A DNA stretch of 64,000 bases from Streptomyces buecherae (GTDB lineage Bacteria > Actinomycetota > Actinomycetes > Streptomycetales > Streptomycetaceae): positions 7,542,501-7,606,500 of the forward strand of contig NZ_CP060404.1 of NCBI RefSeq assembly GCF_014295035.1, given 5' to 3'. This document shows positions 25,255-32,909 of the stretch, in pieces. The first letter of the stretch is position 1. The number at the start of each line of letters is the position of its first letter. Below the pieces are notes generated by a model. It saw only the letters and a program-made list of their open reading frames with translations. It had not been told where the DNA came from and searched no databases. Position numbers and translations under genes: made by a program.

Positions 25255-26325
25255 TCAGTCCCGAAGCGGCGGGTAGTCGATGTAGCCCCGGTCGCCGCCC
25301 TGGTAGTACGTCTCGACGTCGGCCTCGCGCAGCGGCGCCCCGCGCCGGAACCGCTCCACCAGGTCCGGGTTGCCGATAAAGGCCCGGCCGTAGCCGATGA
25401 GGTCCATGCCCTGGGCGAGCCAGTGCTCGCCCCGTTCCCGGTCGGCCTGCGGGCCCACGATGCCGGCGGACGGGTTCATGATGTACGTGTGCGGCCACGC
25501 CTTCCGCAGCGCGGCGGTGAGTTCCGCGTCGGCGGAGTTCAGGGTGTGCACGTAGCTGACGCCGAGCCGGGCGAGTTCCCGGTACAGCGCCGTGTACAAC
25601 TCGGCCACCTCGCTCTCCTCGACGTCCCAGATCGTGCCCGCGGGGGAGAGCCGGATGCCGACCCGGTCCGCGCCGATGGCGTCCACGACCGCCTCGGCCA
25701 CCTCGACGGCGAACCGGACGCGACCGGTGACCGAGCCCCCGTACGCGTCCGTGCGCTGGTTGACGTTCGAGGACAGGAACTGCTGGATCAGATAGCCGTT
25801 GGCGCCGTGCAGTTCGATGCCGTCGAAGCCGGCGTCCACCGCGCGCCGCGCCGCGTCGGCGAACGCCGCGACCTCGCCCGCCACCTCACTGGTCGCCAGG
25901 GCGCGCGGGACGGGCGCGGGCAGCCTCCCCCGAGGCCCGGTGAACAGCTCGGCCTCCAGCCGCACGGCGGACGGCGCCACCGGGTGGAACCCCGCGACCG
26001 CCTCGTGCCCCACCCGCCCGGCGTGCATGAGCTGGGCGAAGATCCGTCCGCCGGCCGCGTGCACGGCATCGGTCACCGGCCGCCAGGCGGCGACCTGTTC
26101 GTCGCTGTGCAGCCCCGGCGTGTACGGGTTCGACTGCCCCTGGAGGCTCGGCTGCACGCCCTCGCTGACGATCAGCCCGGCACTGGCGCGCTGGGCGTAG
26201 TACGTCACCGTGGACGGCGTCGGCAGCCCGTCGACGGTCGCCCGCGCCCGGGACATCGGGGCCATCACGATGCGGTTGGGCAGCGTGCGTCCGCCGAGCT
26301 GATAGGTGTCGAACAAGCTGGTCAT
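25255..26325 (-). CDS. Old-yellow-enzyme alkene reductase
   Basis: A 356-residue FMN-dependent OYE protein. Motifs include the opening LGGRTLPNRIVMAPMSRARA, AQLMHAGRVGH, GFDGIELHGANGYLIQQFLSSNVNQRTDAYGG with the substrate-binding His/Asn pair, and DLIGYGRAFIGNPDLVERF for the FMN phosphate. It should reduce activated C=C bonds with NAD(P)H. It is divergent from a MerR regulator across a MerR-type promoter, so it is probably induced by electrophiles or thiol stress. It sits between CIS-associated genes but has no evident part in that system. Confidence 0.93.
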   Translation of the reverse strand: MTSLFDTYQLGGRTLPNRIVMAPMSRARATVDGLPTPSTVTYYAQRASAGLIVSEGVQPSLQGQSNPYTPGLHSDEQVAAWRPVTDAVHAAGGRIFAQLMHAGRVGHEAVAGFHPVAPSAVRLEAELFTGPRGRLPAPVPRALATSEVAGEVAAFADAARRAVDAGFDGIELHGANGYLIQQFLSSNVNQRTDAYGGSVTGRVRFAVEVAEAVVDAIGADRVGIRLSPAGTIWDVEESEVAELYTALYRELARLGVSYVHTLNSADAELTAALRKAWPHTYIMNPSAGIVGPQADRERGEHWLAQGMDLIGYGRAFIGNPDLVERFRRGAPLREADVETYYQGGDRGYIDYPPLRD

Positions 26326-26370
26326 GAGGGTCTCCGCGCTGGTCGATGATGCGTGGTCCGGTCGTGGGTT

Positions 26371-26402
26371 ACGCTAAAACCTGACACTGACGTCAGAGGC
26401 AA
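26371..26402 (-). promoter_or_regulatory. MerR-type promoter of the alkene reductase gene
   Basis: On the minus strand, TTGCCT (26402-26397) and TAGCGT (26376-26371) are 20 bp apart, a spacing used by MerR-activated promoters. The spacer contains CTGAC-N6-GTCAG (26381-26396). The neighbouring MerR gene is the likely regulator. Confidence 0.55.
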
Positions 26403-26451
26403 CTCTTGTGAGCAGGACCACAGGCCAGGGCCCCAGGGAGGCGCGGACCCG

Positions 26452-26880
26452 ATGCGTATCGGCGAGCTGGCACGGCGGACCGGCGTGAGCGTGCGATCGC
26501 TGCGCTACTACGAGGAGCAGCACCTGCTGCCGGCGGTGCGCTCGGCCAGCGGGCAGCGGCAGTACCCGGAATCCGCGGTCGGCCGCGTCGAGTTGATCCA
26601 GCAGCTCTACGCCGCCGGCCTGTCCAGCAAGACGATCCTGGGCATCATGCCGTGCATGGTCACGGGCGAGGTGACGCCCTTGCTGCTCGACCGCCTCACG
26701 GACGAACGGGACCGCATCGACCAGCAGATCGCCGGCCTGACGAGCACTCGCGACCGACTGGACACCATCATCTCCGCCTCAAGTGACCTCATGAGCCGGG
26801 GCGAGCGCTGCACCACCCACCGCCTCCTGCCCGGCGAACACCTGCACGACCTGTGCGCGCCCGTGGAGGCCGCCAAGTAG
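26452..26880 (+). CDS. MerR-family transcriptional regulator
   Basis: A 142-residue MerR protein. Residues 1-70 are the winged HTH (MRIGELARRTGVSVRSLRYYEEQHLLPAVRSASGQRQYPESAV), then a coiled coil (LLLDRLTDERDRIDQQIAGLTSTRDRLDTII). Cys residues in GIMPCMV and ERCTTH could sense electrophiles or metals, but the classic metal-binding loop is not clear. ATG 26452 follows GGGAGG. It is divergent from the alkene reductase gene and probably activates it. Confidence 0.9.
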   Translation: MRIGELARRTGVSVRSLRYYEEQHLLPAVRSASGQRQYPESAVGRVELIQQLYAAGLSSKTILGIMPCMVTGEVTPLLLDRLTDERDRIDQQIAGLTSTRDRLDTIISASSDLMSRGERCTTHRLLPGEHLHDLCAPVEAAK

Positions 26881-26989
26881 GGGGTTACGTAAGGGAGTTG
26901 CGATCAAGTCGCAGGCGGGAGGGCCGCACGCCTCCTCGGCTCGGCCGACCCGCGCGCCATCGTTCCACCCACCCCCCGCTCCTCGCCCC

Positions 26990-28429
26990 TCAGTCCTCGG
27001 CCGGCGCGTCGGCGACGAGGGAGCCGCCCAGGAACAGCGATTCCGAACACTGCGTCGGCCGGGGCGCCTTGACCGGCTTGCCCACCTCGCGGCAGCTCAC
27101 GGAGATGCTGATCCGGCTCTTGGCGGGCACCTGGATCGGCGTGACGAAGTGGTAGTCCGAGTCGCGGAAGTTCTCCAGCGCCAGGTTGAGGATCTGCCCG
27201 TCCTGGCTGTAGACGGTCAGCGTCCCGGCGTCGCCCTGTGGGTTCTGCACCACGATGTCGGTGAGCGCGAACGTCTTGCCGTCCGGCACCGTGTAGGCGT
27301 CCCGCGTGGTGGAGGAGCCGCCCACCGCGTCGCGCACCTGCACGCGGGCGCTCTTCGGCGCGGCCGGGCCGCCCGGTTCGCCGGGCTTGCCGCTCCCGTT
27401 TCCACCGCCGTTGCCCGCCGTGCTGCCCTGACTGCCGCCACCGTTCCGGCCGCCGTTCTGTCCCCCGCCGCCGGTGTTGCCGGCGGTGTTCCCGCCGTTG
27501 GCGCCGCCGCCGTTCGCCTCGCCCCCGTTGGCCCCGCCGCCGGTCGCGCCGGCCGTGTCGCCGCCCTGGCCCGGGGGCCTGCCGCCCTGCTCGCCGTTCT
27601 TGTCCTCGTCGATCGCCGACTCGATTGCCTCCGGCGTGATGGCCTCCCGGGCCGCTGACCGCACGGTGGGTCGCAGCAGCGAGTACCAGAGCCCGGCCAA
27701 CACGCCCACCAGCAACACCGCGACGATCAGCGCGCGGGGTAACCAGTGCGGCAGGATGGCCTGCTGCTCGTACGAGCCGTCCACCACCACCGGCGCGTGC
27801 GGCGCGGGAGCATCGACGCCCTCCGCGCCCCGCGCCGCGGCCACGACCTGGAACGGGTGGGTGACCGGGGCGCCGCGCCACAGCCGGTTCGTCGGGCGCA
27901 CCGCGATCTGTGCGAACTTCGCCTGGCCGGGCGGGATGGTCAGCTCGGCCGGCTCGAAGGTCACCTTGGCCCGCTCCGTACCCTCCTGGATGGCCAGGCC
28001 CAGCGTCAGCGGCGTGTTGCCCAGGTTGTCGACGGCCAGCTTGTGCCGCCCGCGCCAGGGGCTGTGCGAGGAACGCGGCACGAGCTCGGCGGTGACGTCG
28101 GTGAACGGCAGGATCGTGATGGTCCGTTCGGGCACCTGGGTGTGCGCGGTGTCATTGGTCGGAATCACCCGCAGACCGAGCGGCATCGGGCCGGCGGAGA
28201 TCCGCGAACTCCGCGGCGGGCGCAGCAGCAACGTGGCGGTGCCCGATGCGCCGGGGTAGAGAGACAGCGCCGCTGGTTCTACTGTGACCCAGGCGGCACA
28301 AGGCCCGACCACCTCGAATCGGAACTCCTCAACGGTGGTTCCCGAGTTGAGTACCTGTACGGGGAGATCGGCCTCGCCGCCGGGCTGAACGGAGACGGGC
28401 GAGTCGTCCAAGCTGGCCGAAACACTCAT
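26990..28429 (-). CDS. CIS-associated Ig-like membrane protein ('hydrolytic protein' type)
   Basis: A 479-residue protein starting at ATG 28429. Residues 1-220 form two beta-sandwich domains of the COG1470 type, e.g. SVQPGGEADLPVQVLNSG and LAVDNLGNTPLTLGLAIQEG. A transmembrane helix follows (ALIVAVLLVGVLAGLWYSLL), then an Asn/Gly-rich linker (ANGGGANGGNTAGN) of about 70 residues and a C-terminal beta-rich domain. Such proteins sit in Streptomyces CIS loci, where they are often labelled 'hydrolytic protein', but no catalytic residues are visible. The beta domains face the cytoplasm if the N-terminus is inside. It is divergent from the LuxR-type regulator gene, so it probably belongs to the CIS regulon. 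Confidence 0.78.
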   Translation of the reverse strand: MSVSASLDDSPVSVQPGGEADLPVQVLNSGTTVEEFRFEVVGPCAAWVTVEPAALSLYPGASGTATLLLRPPRSSRISAGPMPLGLRVIPTNDTAHTQVPERTITILPFTDVTAELVPRSSHSPWRGRHKLAVDNLGNTPLTLGLAIQEGTERAKVTFEPAELTIPPGQAKFAQIAVRPTNRLWRGAPVTHPFQVVAAARGAEGVDAPAPHAPVVVDGSYEQQAILPHWLPRALIVAVLLVGVLAGLWYSLLRPTVRSAAREAITPEAIESAIDEDKNGEQGGRPPGQGGDTAGATGGGANGGEANGGGANGGNTAGNTGGGGQNGGRNGGGSQGSTAGNGGGNGSGKPGEPGGPAAPKSARVQVRDAVGGSSTTRDAYTVPDGKTFALTDIVVQNPQGDAGTLTVYSQDGQILNLALENFRDSDYHFVTPIQVPAKSRISISVSCREVGKPVKAPRPTQCSESLFLGGSLVADAPAED

Positions 28430-28567
28430 GCCCGGACGGTACGGCGTGCTGCACAGGACAGGAGTGGCCGAGCAGGAACACTTTCGGGCAGAACCAGGTT
28501 CGCTCTGAGCCATCGGTTCCTTCCCGGGTGAGGAACAGCGCGGGTAAGGGAAAGAACGCCACATCTG

Positions 28568-28603
28568 GGGGTGGCACAGCGACGCACCTGAGGGGTGGCA
28601 CAG
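28568..28603. promoter_or_regulatory. Two perfect 12-bp direct repeats in the CIS regulator promoter
   Basis: GGGGTGGCACAG occurs at 28568-28579 and 28592-28603, 24 bp apart (close to two helix turns). They lie in the 195-bp divergent region between the Ig-like membrane protein and the LuxR-type regulator. They are candidate binding sites for that regulator or another CIS activator. Confidence 0.5.
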
Positions 28604-28623
28604 GTTCCGTTCGTGTCAGGTCC

Positions 28624-29289
28624 ATGGCAGATATGGGGGCGGGAAAGCATATGCATCCGACGAGCGCGGAGCGCATCCTGGTGGACCTTCGAGCACAAGA
28701 CCCGGTATCCCAGGCGGGCGTGGCCAGCCAACTCCGTACCAGACCAGAGGTGCGGATCGTCGACCCGGCGGGCACCGAGGACGCGCAGGTGGTCCTCGTG
28801 GTGGTGGACCTCATCGACGACGAGGTGCTGAGCCTGCTGCGGCAACTCCAACGCACCGGCACGGCCCGCGGTGTGCTGGTCACCACGCACATCGACGAAC
28901 AGCAGTTGGTCAGCGCCGCCGAGTGCGGCTTCGTGGGCGTCATCCGGCGCACCGAGGCGACGCCCGAGCGTCTGGTGCAGGTCATCGCGGCGGTGGCCAA
29001 GGGCGAGGGACACGTGCCGGCCGACCTGCTCGGCACCCTGCTCGCCCAGGTCGGCCGCCTCCAGGGGGAGGTGCTCGGCCCGCGCGGGCTCAACTTCACC
29101 GGGCTCTCCGTACGCGAGATCGAGGTCCTGCGGCTGGTCGCCGAGGGGTACGACACCGCCGACATCGCGCTCAAGCTCGCCTACTCCGAGCGCACCATCA
29201 AGAACGTCCTGCACGCGGTCATGACCCGGCTCAACCTGCGCAACCGTTCGCACGCGGTGGCGTACGCGCTCCGCCAGGGCCTGATCTGA
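28624..29289 (+). CDS. LuxR/NarL-type response regulator of the CIS locus
   Basis: About 221 residues from ATG 28624; ATG 28651 (MHPTSAERILVDLRAQDP) is an equally good start. The N-terminal part is receiver-like (AQVVLVVVDLIDD, TARGVLVTTHIDEQQ) but lacks a clean acidic phosphorylation pocket, so it may be an atypical, phosphate-independent receiver. The C-terminus is a LuxR HTH (LSVREIEVLRLVAEGYDTADIALKLAYSERTIKNVLHAVMTRLNLRNRSHAVAYAL, shown here as the domain span). Regulators of this type are conserved beside Streptomyces CIS genes. It reads towards the core genes. Confidence 0.85.
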   Translation: MADMGAGKHMHPTSAERILVDLRAQDPVSQAGVASQLRTRPEVRIVDPAGTEDAQVVLVVVDLIDDEVLSLLRQLQRTGTARGVLVTTHIDEQQLVSAAECGFVGVIRRTEATPERLVQVIAAVAKGEGHVPADLLGTLLAQVGRLQGEVLGPRGLNFTGLSVREIEVLRLVAEGYDTADIALKLAYSERTIKNVLHAVMTRLNLRNRSHAVAYALRQGLI

Positions 29290-29836
29290 CGGGCCCCCGC
29301 CGGGGCGCGCGCCCGTAGCCCACACCCCCGCACGCCCGCGCCGGCGCACCTCGCGGGCGTGCGGGGTGGGTGGCACGCAACCAGCAACCCTGTTCGCTGT
29401 GGCTGTCACCCTTCGGTGCCACCTGTGTTGCTGGGATGGCCGTGCTGGCTGTTGTGTTTGTACTGGCTGTGATGGCTGTGTCAACTGTGGTGGCTGTGCT
29501 GGGTAGGTGTGTTGGGTGGCTGTTGTGGGTGTGGCTGTGACTGTGACTGGGGTTGTGGCTGTGCTCATGGCTGTGGGGTGTGTCTGGCTGTGCGGGTGAC
29601 GGTGGCTGGGACCGTGGTGAACGGTGCGGTGCGGTGGCGGTGGCTCGGTGGTGCCGCGTGGGTGGGGTTCTGCCCGTGGCGTGGCCCGCCGCGCTGCCCC
29701 TTCGGGCAGGCGCCGTACCCGAAGGGCTGGCTCGGGCCCCGCTGCCCGGGGTGGGCGCGCGGGTGAGGCTGGAGCCCGGCGCGCAGGCTGCGCAGGCCAG
29801 AGCGCGGGCAAGGCTGGCTGAGCGATCCGATGCGGC
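29290..29836. other. 547-bp intergenic region with a G/T-rich repeat tract
   Basis: The tract at 29398-29620 is unusually G/T-rich on the + strand and repeats TGGCTGT (listed separately). The remaining bases are ordinary GC-rich sequence. The opposite strand reads as His/Ser/Thr-rich low complexity, which I do not take as coding. A promoter for the VWA gene should lie here. Confidence 0.55.
29398..29596. repeat. Imperfect TGGCTGT direct-repeat tract
   Basis: About ten copies of TGGCTGT, often TGGCTGTG, occur in 200 bp at irregular spacing (near 29400, 29447, 29464, 29473, 29491, 29518, 29532, 29556, 29569 and 29585), with interspersed GTGTTG and GTGGTG. The strand asymmetry (G and T on +, A and C on -) is unlike the rest of the window. 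Confidence 0.7.
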
Positions 29837-32821
29837 ATGGGCGTCACGGACCGAGTGGGGGGTTCTGTGCGGGGGCGTGAGCGCTTTCCAACGCGGACCG
29901 GAACCGACACCGCGGGCCGCGCCCGCTGGTGGCCGGCTCGGTGGCGGCCGGGCAGTTGGCGGCTGAGTGGGTGGCGACCCGCGGCGCGCTGCGCCCACCG
30001 ATCACGGGCCGACGGCGAACCGGCCGAGCGCTCCGACGCGTTCCGCGTCGCCGCCCTGACCCTCGCCCTGCTGCTCGCCGTGACCGTCGTCCCGGGCGTC
30101 GCCGTCGATCGCCGATCACCCGTCCAGGAGGGCATCACGCCGGCCGTCGTGGAGCGCTCTCTCGATCCGGGGGAGTCGACCGAGGTGGTCAAGGAGGTCC
30201 GGACGCCCGTCGTGCCGCCCCGGCCGGACGTGGTGCTGCTCGTAGACGCCACGCTCAGCATGGAAGACACCCTCATCGACCTGCGCGACGACCTCGAAAA
30301 GATCACGACCGGGGTACGCGCGTCACAGCCCGACTCGCAGTTCGCGGTGGCCAGGTACGGCGACCAGACAGACGGGGATCGGGTCTTCGAGGTCAAGCAG
30401 GGCCTCACGCACGACCTGAAGGCCGTGACCACGGCGGTCAACGCCCTCAAGGCCGACCTGGGCCAGGGCAGCCCCGGCCCGGCCGAGGACTGGATCAACG
30501 CGCTGTGGCAGATCGCCAACGGAGCCGACGGCAAGACGCGGTTCCGGGAGGACGCGAGCCCGGTCGTGGTCCTGGTCGGCGACGCGTCAAGCCACGACCC
30601 CAGCAAGGGACACACGCTGGCCGACGCGACCAACGCCCTGGTCGGCGCGGGCGTACGGGTGATCGCGGTCGACGTGGAGACGTACCTCGGCGACGGGCTG
30701 AACGGCAACGGCGACAACGGTAACGGCCCCGGCCAGAACGGCGAGCCGACCCACGAACCGAACCAGGCCACGAAGGTCACCCAGGCCACGAACGGAACCC
30801 TCTTCCAGGGCATCGACGCGGGCCAGGTGGCCGAGAAGATCACCGAGGGCCTGACCAACCTGCCCACCACCGTCAGCCATCAGCCCGTCAACTGCGACCC
30901 CGCGCTCCAGGTACGCCTGGAGCCCGCGTCCCAGCAGGTCACGAGCGGCGAGGTGGCCACCTTCCGGGAGACCATCGAACTCGCCGAGGACGCCCCGCAG
31001 GGTGCGGCCGTGGAGTGCGGCGTCCAGTTCCTGCTGGACGGCAAGGTGCCGGACCCGGGCAGCACGGTGCACGCGCACCTCTTCGACGACGCGTCGCAGG
31101 AGCTCGGCGACGGCGACCCGGGCACGGGCCGTACGGGCGGCCGTGGCGAGCGCGACACCGCCACGACCGTCACCGGCGGCACCATCGCCGGCACGCACGG
31201 CGGCCAGCACGGCACGCAGACAGGCGGCATACCCGGCGGGGTACTCGGCGGCACCACCGCGACGTCATGGGGCGGGCATCACGGCGGCCATGAGGGTGGC
31301 CAACAGGGGGGTCAGCAGGGAGGCCCTGGCGGTGACCCGGGTGGGCCCGGTGGCCCGGGTGGGCCCGGTGGTGACCCAGGCGGTCCCGGCGGACCTGGTG
31401 GCGATCCGGGTGGTCCCGGCGGTGACCCGGGCGGTCCTGGGGGCGATCCAGGTGGTCCCGGTGGGCCTGGTGGTGACCCGGGTGGTCCCGGTGGGCCCGG
31501 GGGAGATCCGGGTGGTCCCGGCGGTCCTGGGGGCGACCCAGGCGGTCCCGGCGGTCCTGGCGGTGACCCGGGTGGGCCGGGTGGTCCCGGTGGCCCCGGT
31601 GGCGACCCGGGTGGTCCCGGTGGGCCTGGCGGTGACCCGGGCGGTCCCGGCGGCGATCCTGGTGGCCCGGGCGGCCCTGGTGGCGACCCAGGTGGTCCCG
31701 GCGGCCCTGGTGGTGACCCAGGTGGCCCTGGTGGTGACCCGGGTGGGCCCGGCGGCGACCCAGGCGGCCCCGGCGGCGACGATGACGACCCGCCCCCCAC
31801 CCCCAACTACCGGCAGCGCATCACCATCCTTGTCAACGACGTCACGGCGCCGGTGATCGTGGTGGACGACCGTACGGTGGACGCCACCGACGACCGCGGC
31901 GCGCGGATCACCTTCCCGGCCACCGCCGTGGACGAGGTGGACGGCCCGCTGCCCGTCACCTGTGACCCGCGGTCCGGTGCGCTGTTCCCCGTCGGCCGGA
32001 CCACGGTGACCTGCACCGCGACCGACTCGGCGGCCAACGAGGGCACCGACACGGCCACCTTCACCGTGCTGCCCGCACCCGAGCCGCCCGACCCACCGGA
32101 CCCGCCGGACCGACCCGACCCGCCGGACCCGTCCGACCCACCGCGTCCGCCCGACCCGCCCCGGCCGCCCAGTGCCGACGTGGCGGTCAGCGCGACCCTC
32201 GCGCCCGCCCGGGCCTACCCCGGCCAGCGGATCTCGGCCGGCTTCGTGATCACCAACGCCGGCCCCGACACCGCGCGCGACGTCGTCCTCGACACCACCT
32301 GGCCGCGCACCAAGGACGCGAACCGGCGCACCCTGGCGCCCCCGACGGCCTGCACCCGCCGCGCGCCCTGCTCCGTCGCACCCGGCGGGCGGCTCGTGGT
32401 GACCCAGAGGGCCGAGTACCGCGCGGCGGTCAGCGGCGACGTACGGGCGTCCGTACGCGGCTCGCTCGCCGACCCCGACCAGCGCGACAACACGGCCACG
32501 GCCCGCCTCCGCGTCCTCCAGCCGAAGCTGACCGTCACCCCGAAGGTCGGCACGCCCGGCGAGGTGGCGCTGGTGCGCGGCACGGACTTCCCGCCCGGCG
32601 CCGTCGTCTCGCTGTCCTGGAAGCCGGGCATCACGCCCGCGCGCTCGTCCGTACGCGTCAGCCCGGACGGCACCTTCACCGTGCAGATGCTCGTACTCCG
32701 CAAGGACCGCCTCGGCCCGCGCGAGCTGCGCGCCGACGTACGCGGGCTCGATCGGCTGACGAAACCGTTCCTGGTGGTCCAACGCAACCTGCAACCACCG
32801 GACTTCGCGGGCCGCAGTTGA
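29837..32821 (+). CDS. VWA-domain, Gly/Pro-repeat, HYR-domain exported protein
   Basis: A 994-residue multidomain protein. An Arg/Trp-rich lead precedes a membrane or signal helix (FRVAALTLALLLAVTVVPGVAV, about residues 69-90). The VWA domain starts near residue 130 with VVLLVDATLSMEDT, a MIDAS of D-x-T/S-x-S form (Asp137). Residues about 495-650 are a Gly-Gly-Pro/Gly-Gly-Asp-Pro repeat tract, followed by an acidic GDDDD. Then come a HYR domain (APVIVVDDRTVDATDDRG ... TVTCTATDSAANEG), a Pro/Asp linker, a DUF11-like domain (VSATLAPARAYPGQRI) and a final beta domain. The design suggests a long stalk-bearing surface adhesin or envelope protein. It lies 89 bp upstream of the CIS tail-terminator gene and is probably co-transcribed. 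The start is uncertain; GTG codons lie 18 and 30 bp downstream. Confidence 0.82.
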   Translation: MGVTDRVGGSVRGRERFPTRTGTDTAGRARWWPARWRPGSWRLSGWRPAARCAHRSRADGEPAERSDAFRVAALTLALLLAVTVVPGVAVDRRSPVQEGITPAVVERSLDPGESTEVVKEVRTPVVPPRPDVVLLVDATLSMEDTLIDLRDDLEKITTGVRASQPDSQFAVARYGDQTDGDRVFEVKQGLTHDLKAVTTAVNALKADLGQGSPGPAEDWINALWQIANGADGKTRFREDASPVVVLVGDASSHDPSKGHTLADATNALVGAGVRVIAVDVETYLGDGLNGNGDNGNGPGQNGEPTHEPNQATKVTQATNGTLFQGIDAGQVAEKITEGLTNLPTTVSHQPVNCDPALQVRLEPASQQVTSGEVATFRETIELAEDAPQGAAVECGVQFLLDGKVPDPGSTVHAHLFDDASQELGDGDPGTGRTGGRGERDTATTVTGGTIAGTHGGQHGTQTGGIPGGVLGGTTATSWGGHHGGHEGGQQGGQQGGPGGDPGGPGGPGGPGGDPGGPGGPGGDPGGPGGDPGGPGGDPGGPGGPGGDPGGPGGPGGDPGGPGGPGGDPGGPGGPGGDPGGPGGPGGPGGDPGGPGGPGGDPGGPGGDPGGPGGPGGDPGGPGGPGGDPGGPGGDPGGPGGDPGGPGGDDDDPPPTPNYRQRITILVNDVTAPVIVVDDRTVDATDDRGARITFPATAVDEVDGPLPVTCDPRSGALFPVGRTTVTCTATDSAANEGTDTATFTVLPAPEPPDPPDPPDRPDPPDPSDPPRPPDPPRPPSADVAVSATLAPARAYPGQRISAGFVITNAGPDTARDVVLDTTWPRTKDANRRTLAPPTACTRRAPCSVAPGGRLVVTQRAEYRAAVSGDVRASVRGSLADPDQRDNTATARLRVLQPKLTVTPKVGTPGEVALVRGTDFPPGAVVSLSWKPGITPARSSVRVSPDGTFTVQMLVLRKDRLGPRELRADVRGLDRLTKPFLVVQRNLQPPDFAGRS
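31318..31780 (+). repeat. Coding minisatellite of 21- and 30-bp units (Gly-Pro-Asp repeats)
   Basis: Within the VWA gene, units encoding GGPGGDP (21 bp) and GGPGGPGGDP (30 bp) alternate irregularly. Wobble positions vary, so the array is not freshly duplicated. Unit gain or loss keeps the frame, allowing stalk-length variation. The extra Pro breaks strict Gly-X-Y periodicity, so it is not a true collagen helix. Confidence 0.85.
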
Positions 32822-32909
32822 CGCGGCCAAAGCCGCCGAGCGCGGTCGGCCCGGCGGCCGACGTAGGGGAACGAGGCTGGGAACGACGGAGGCGGAGGGA
32901 GACGGGCCG

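Noticed and set aside
28597..28612. Sigma-54-like TGGCAC box before the LuxR-type gene
   Set aside because: The matching GC element at -12 is absent, and Streptomyces-type genomes lack sigma-54. The box is part of a 12-bp direct repeat.
29231..29998. His/Ser/Thr-rich minus-strand frame over the TGGCTGT tract
   Set aside because: The His/Ser pattern only reflects the A/C-rich complement of the repeat. No start site, and it overlaps the ends of both flanking genes.
31318..31780. CRISPR-like regular repeats
   Set aside because: Units are short, contiguous and in frame within a gene, with no unique spacers and no cas genes.
31312..31806. A minus-strand open frame encoding Pro/Gly repeats
   Set aside because: It is the mirror image of the Gly/Pro repeat tract in the VWA gene and has no start context.
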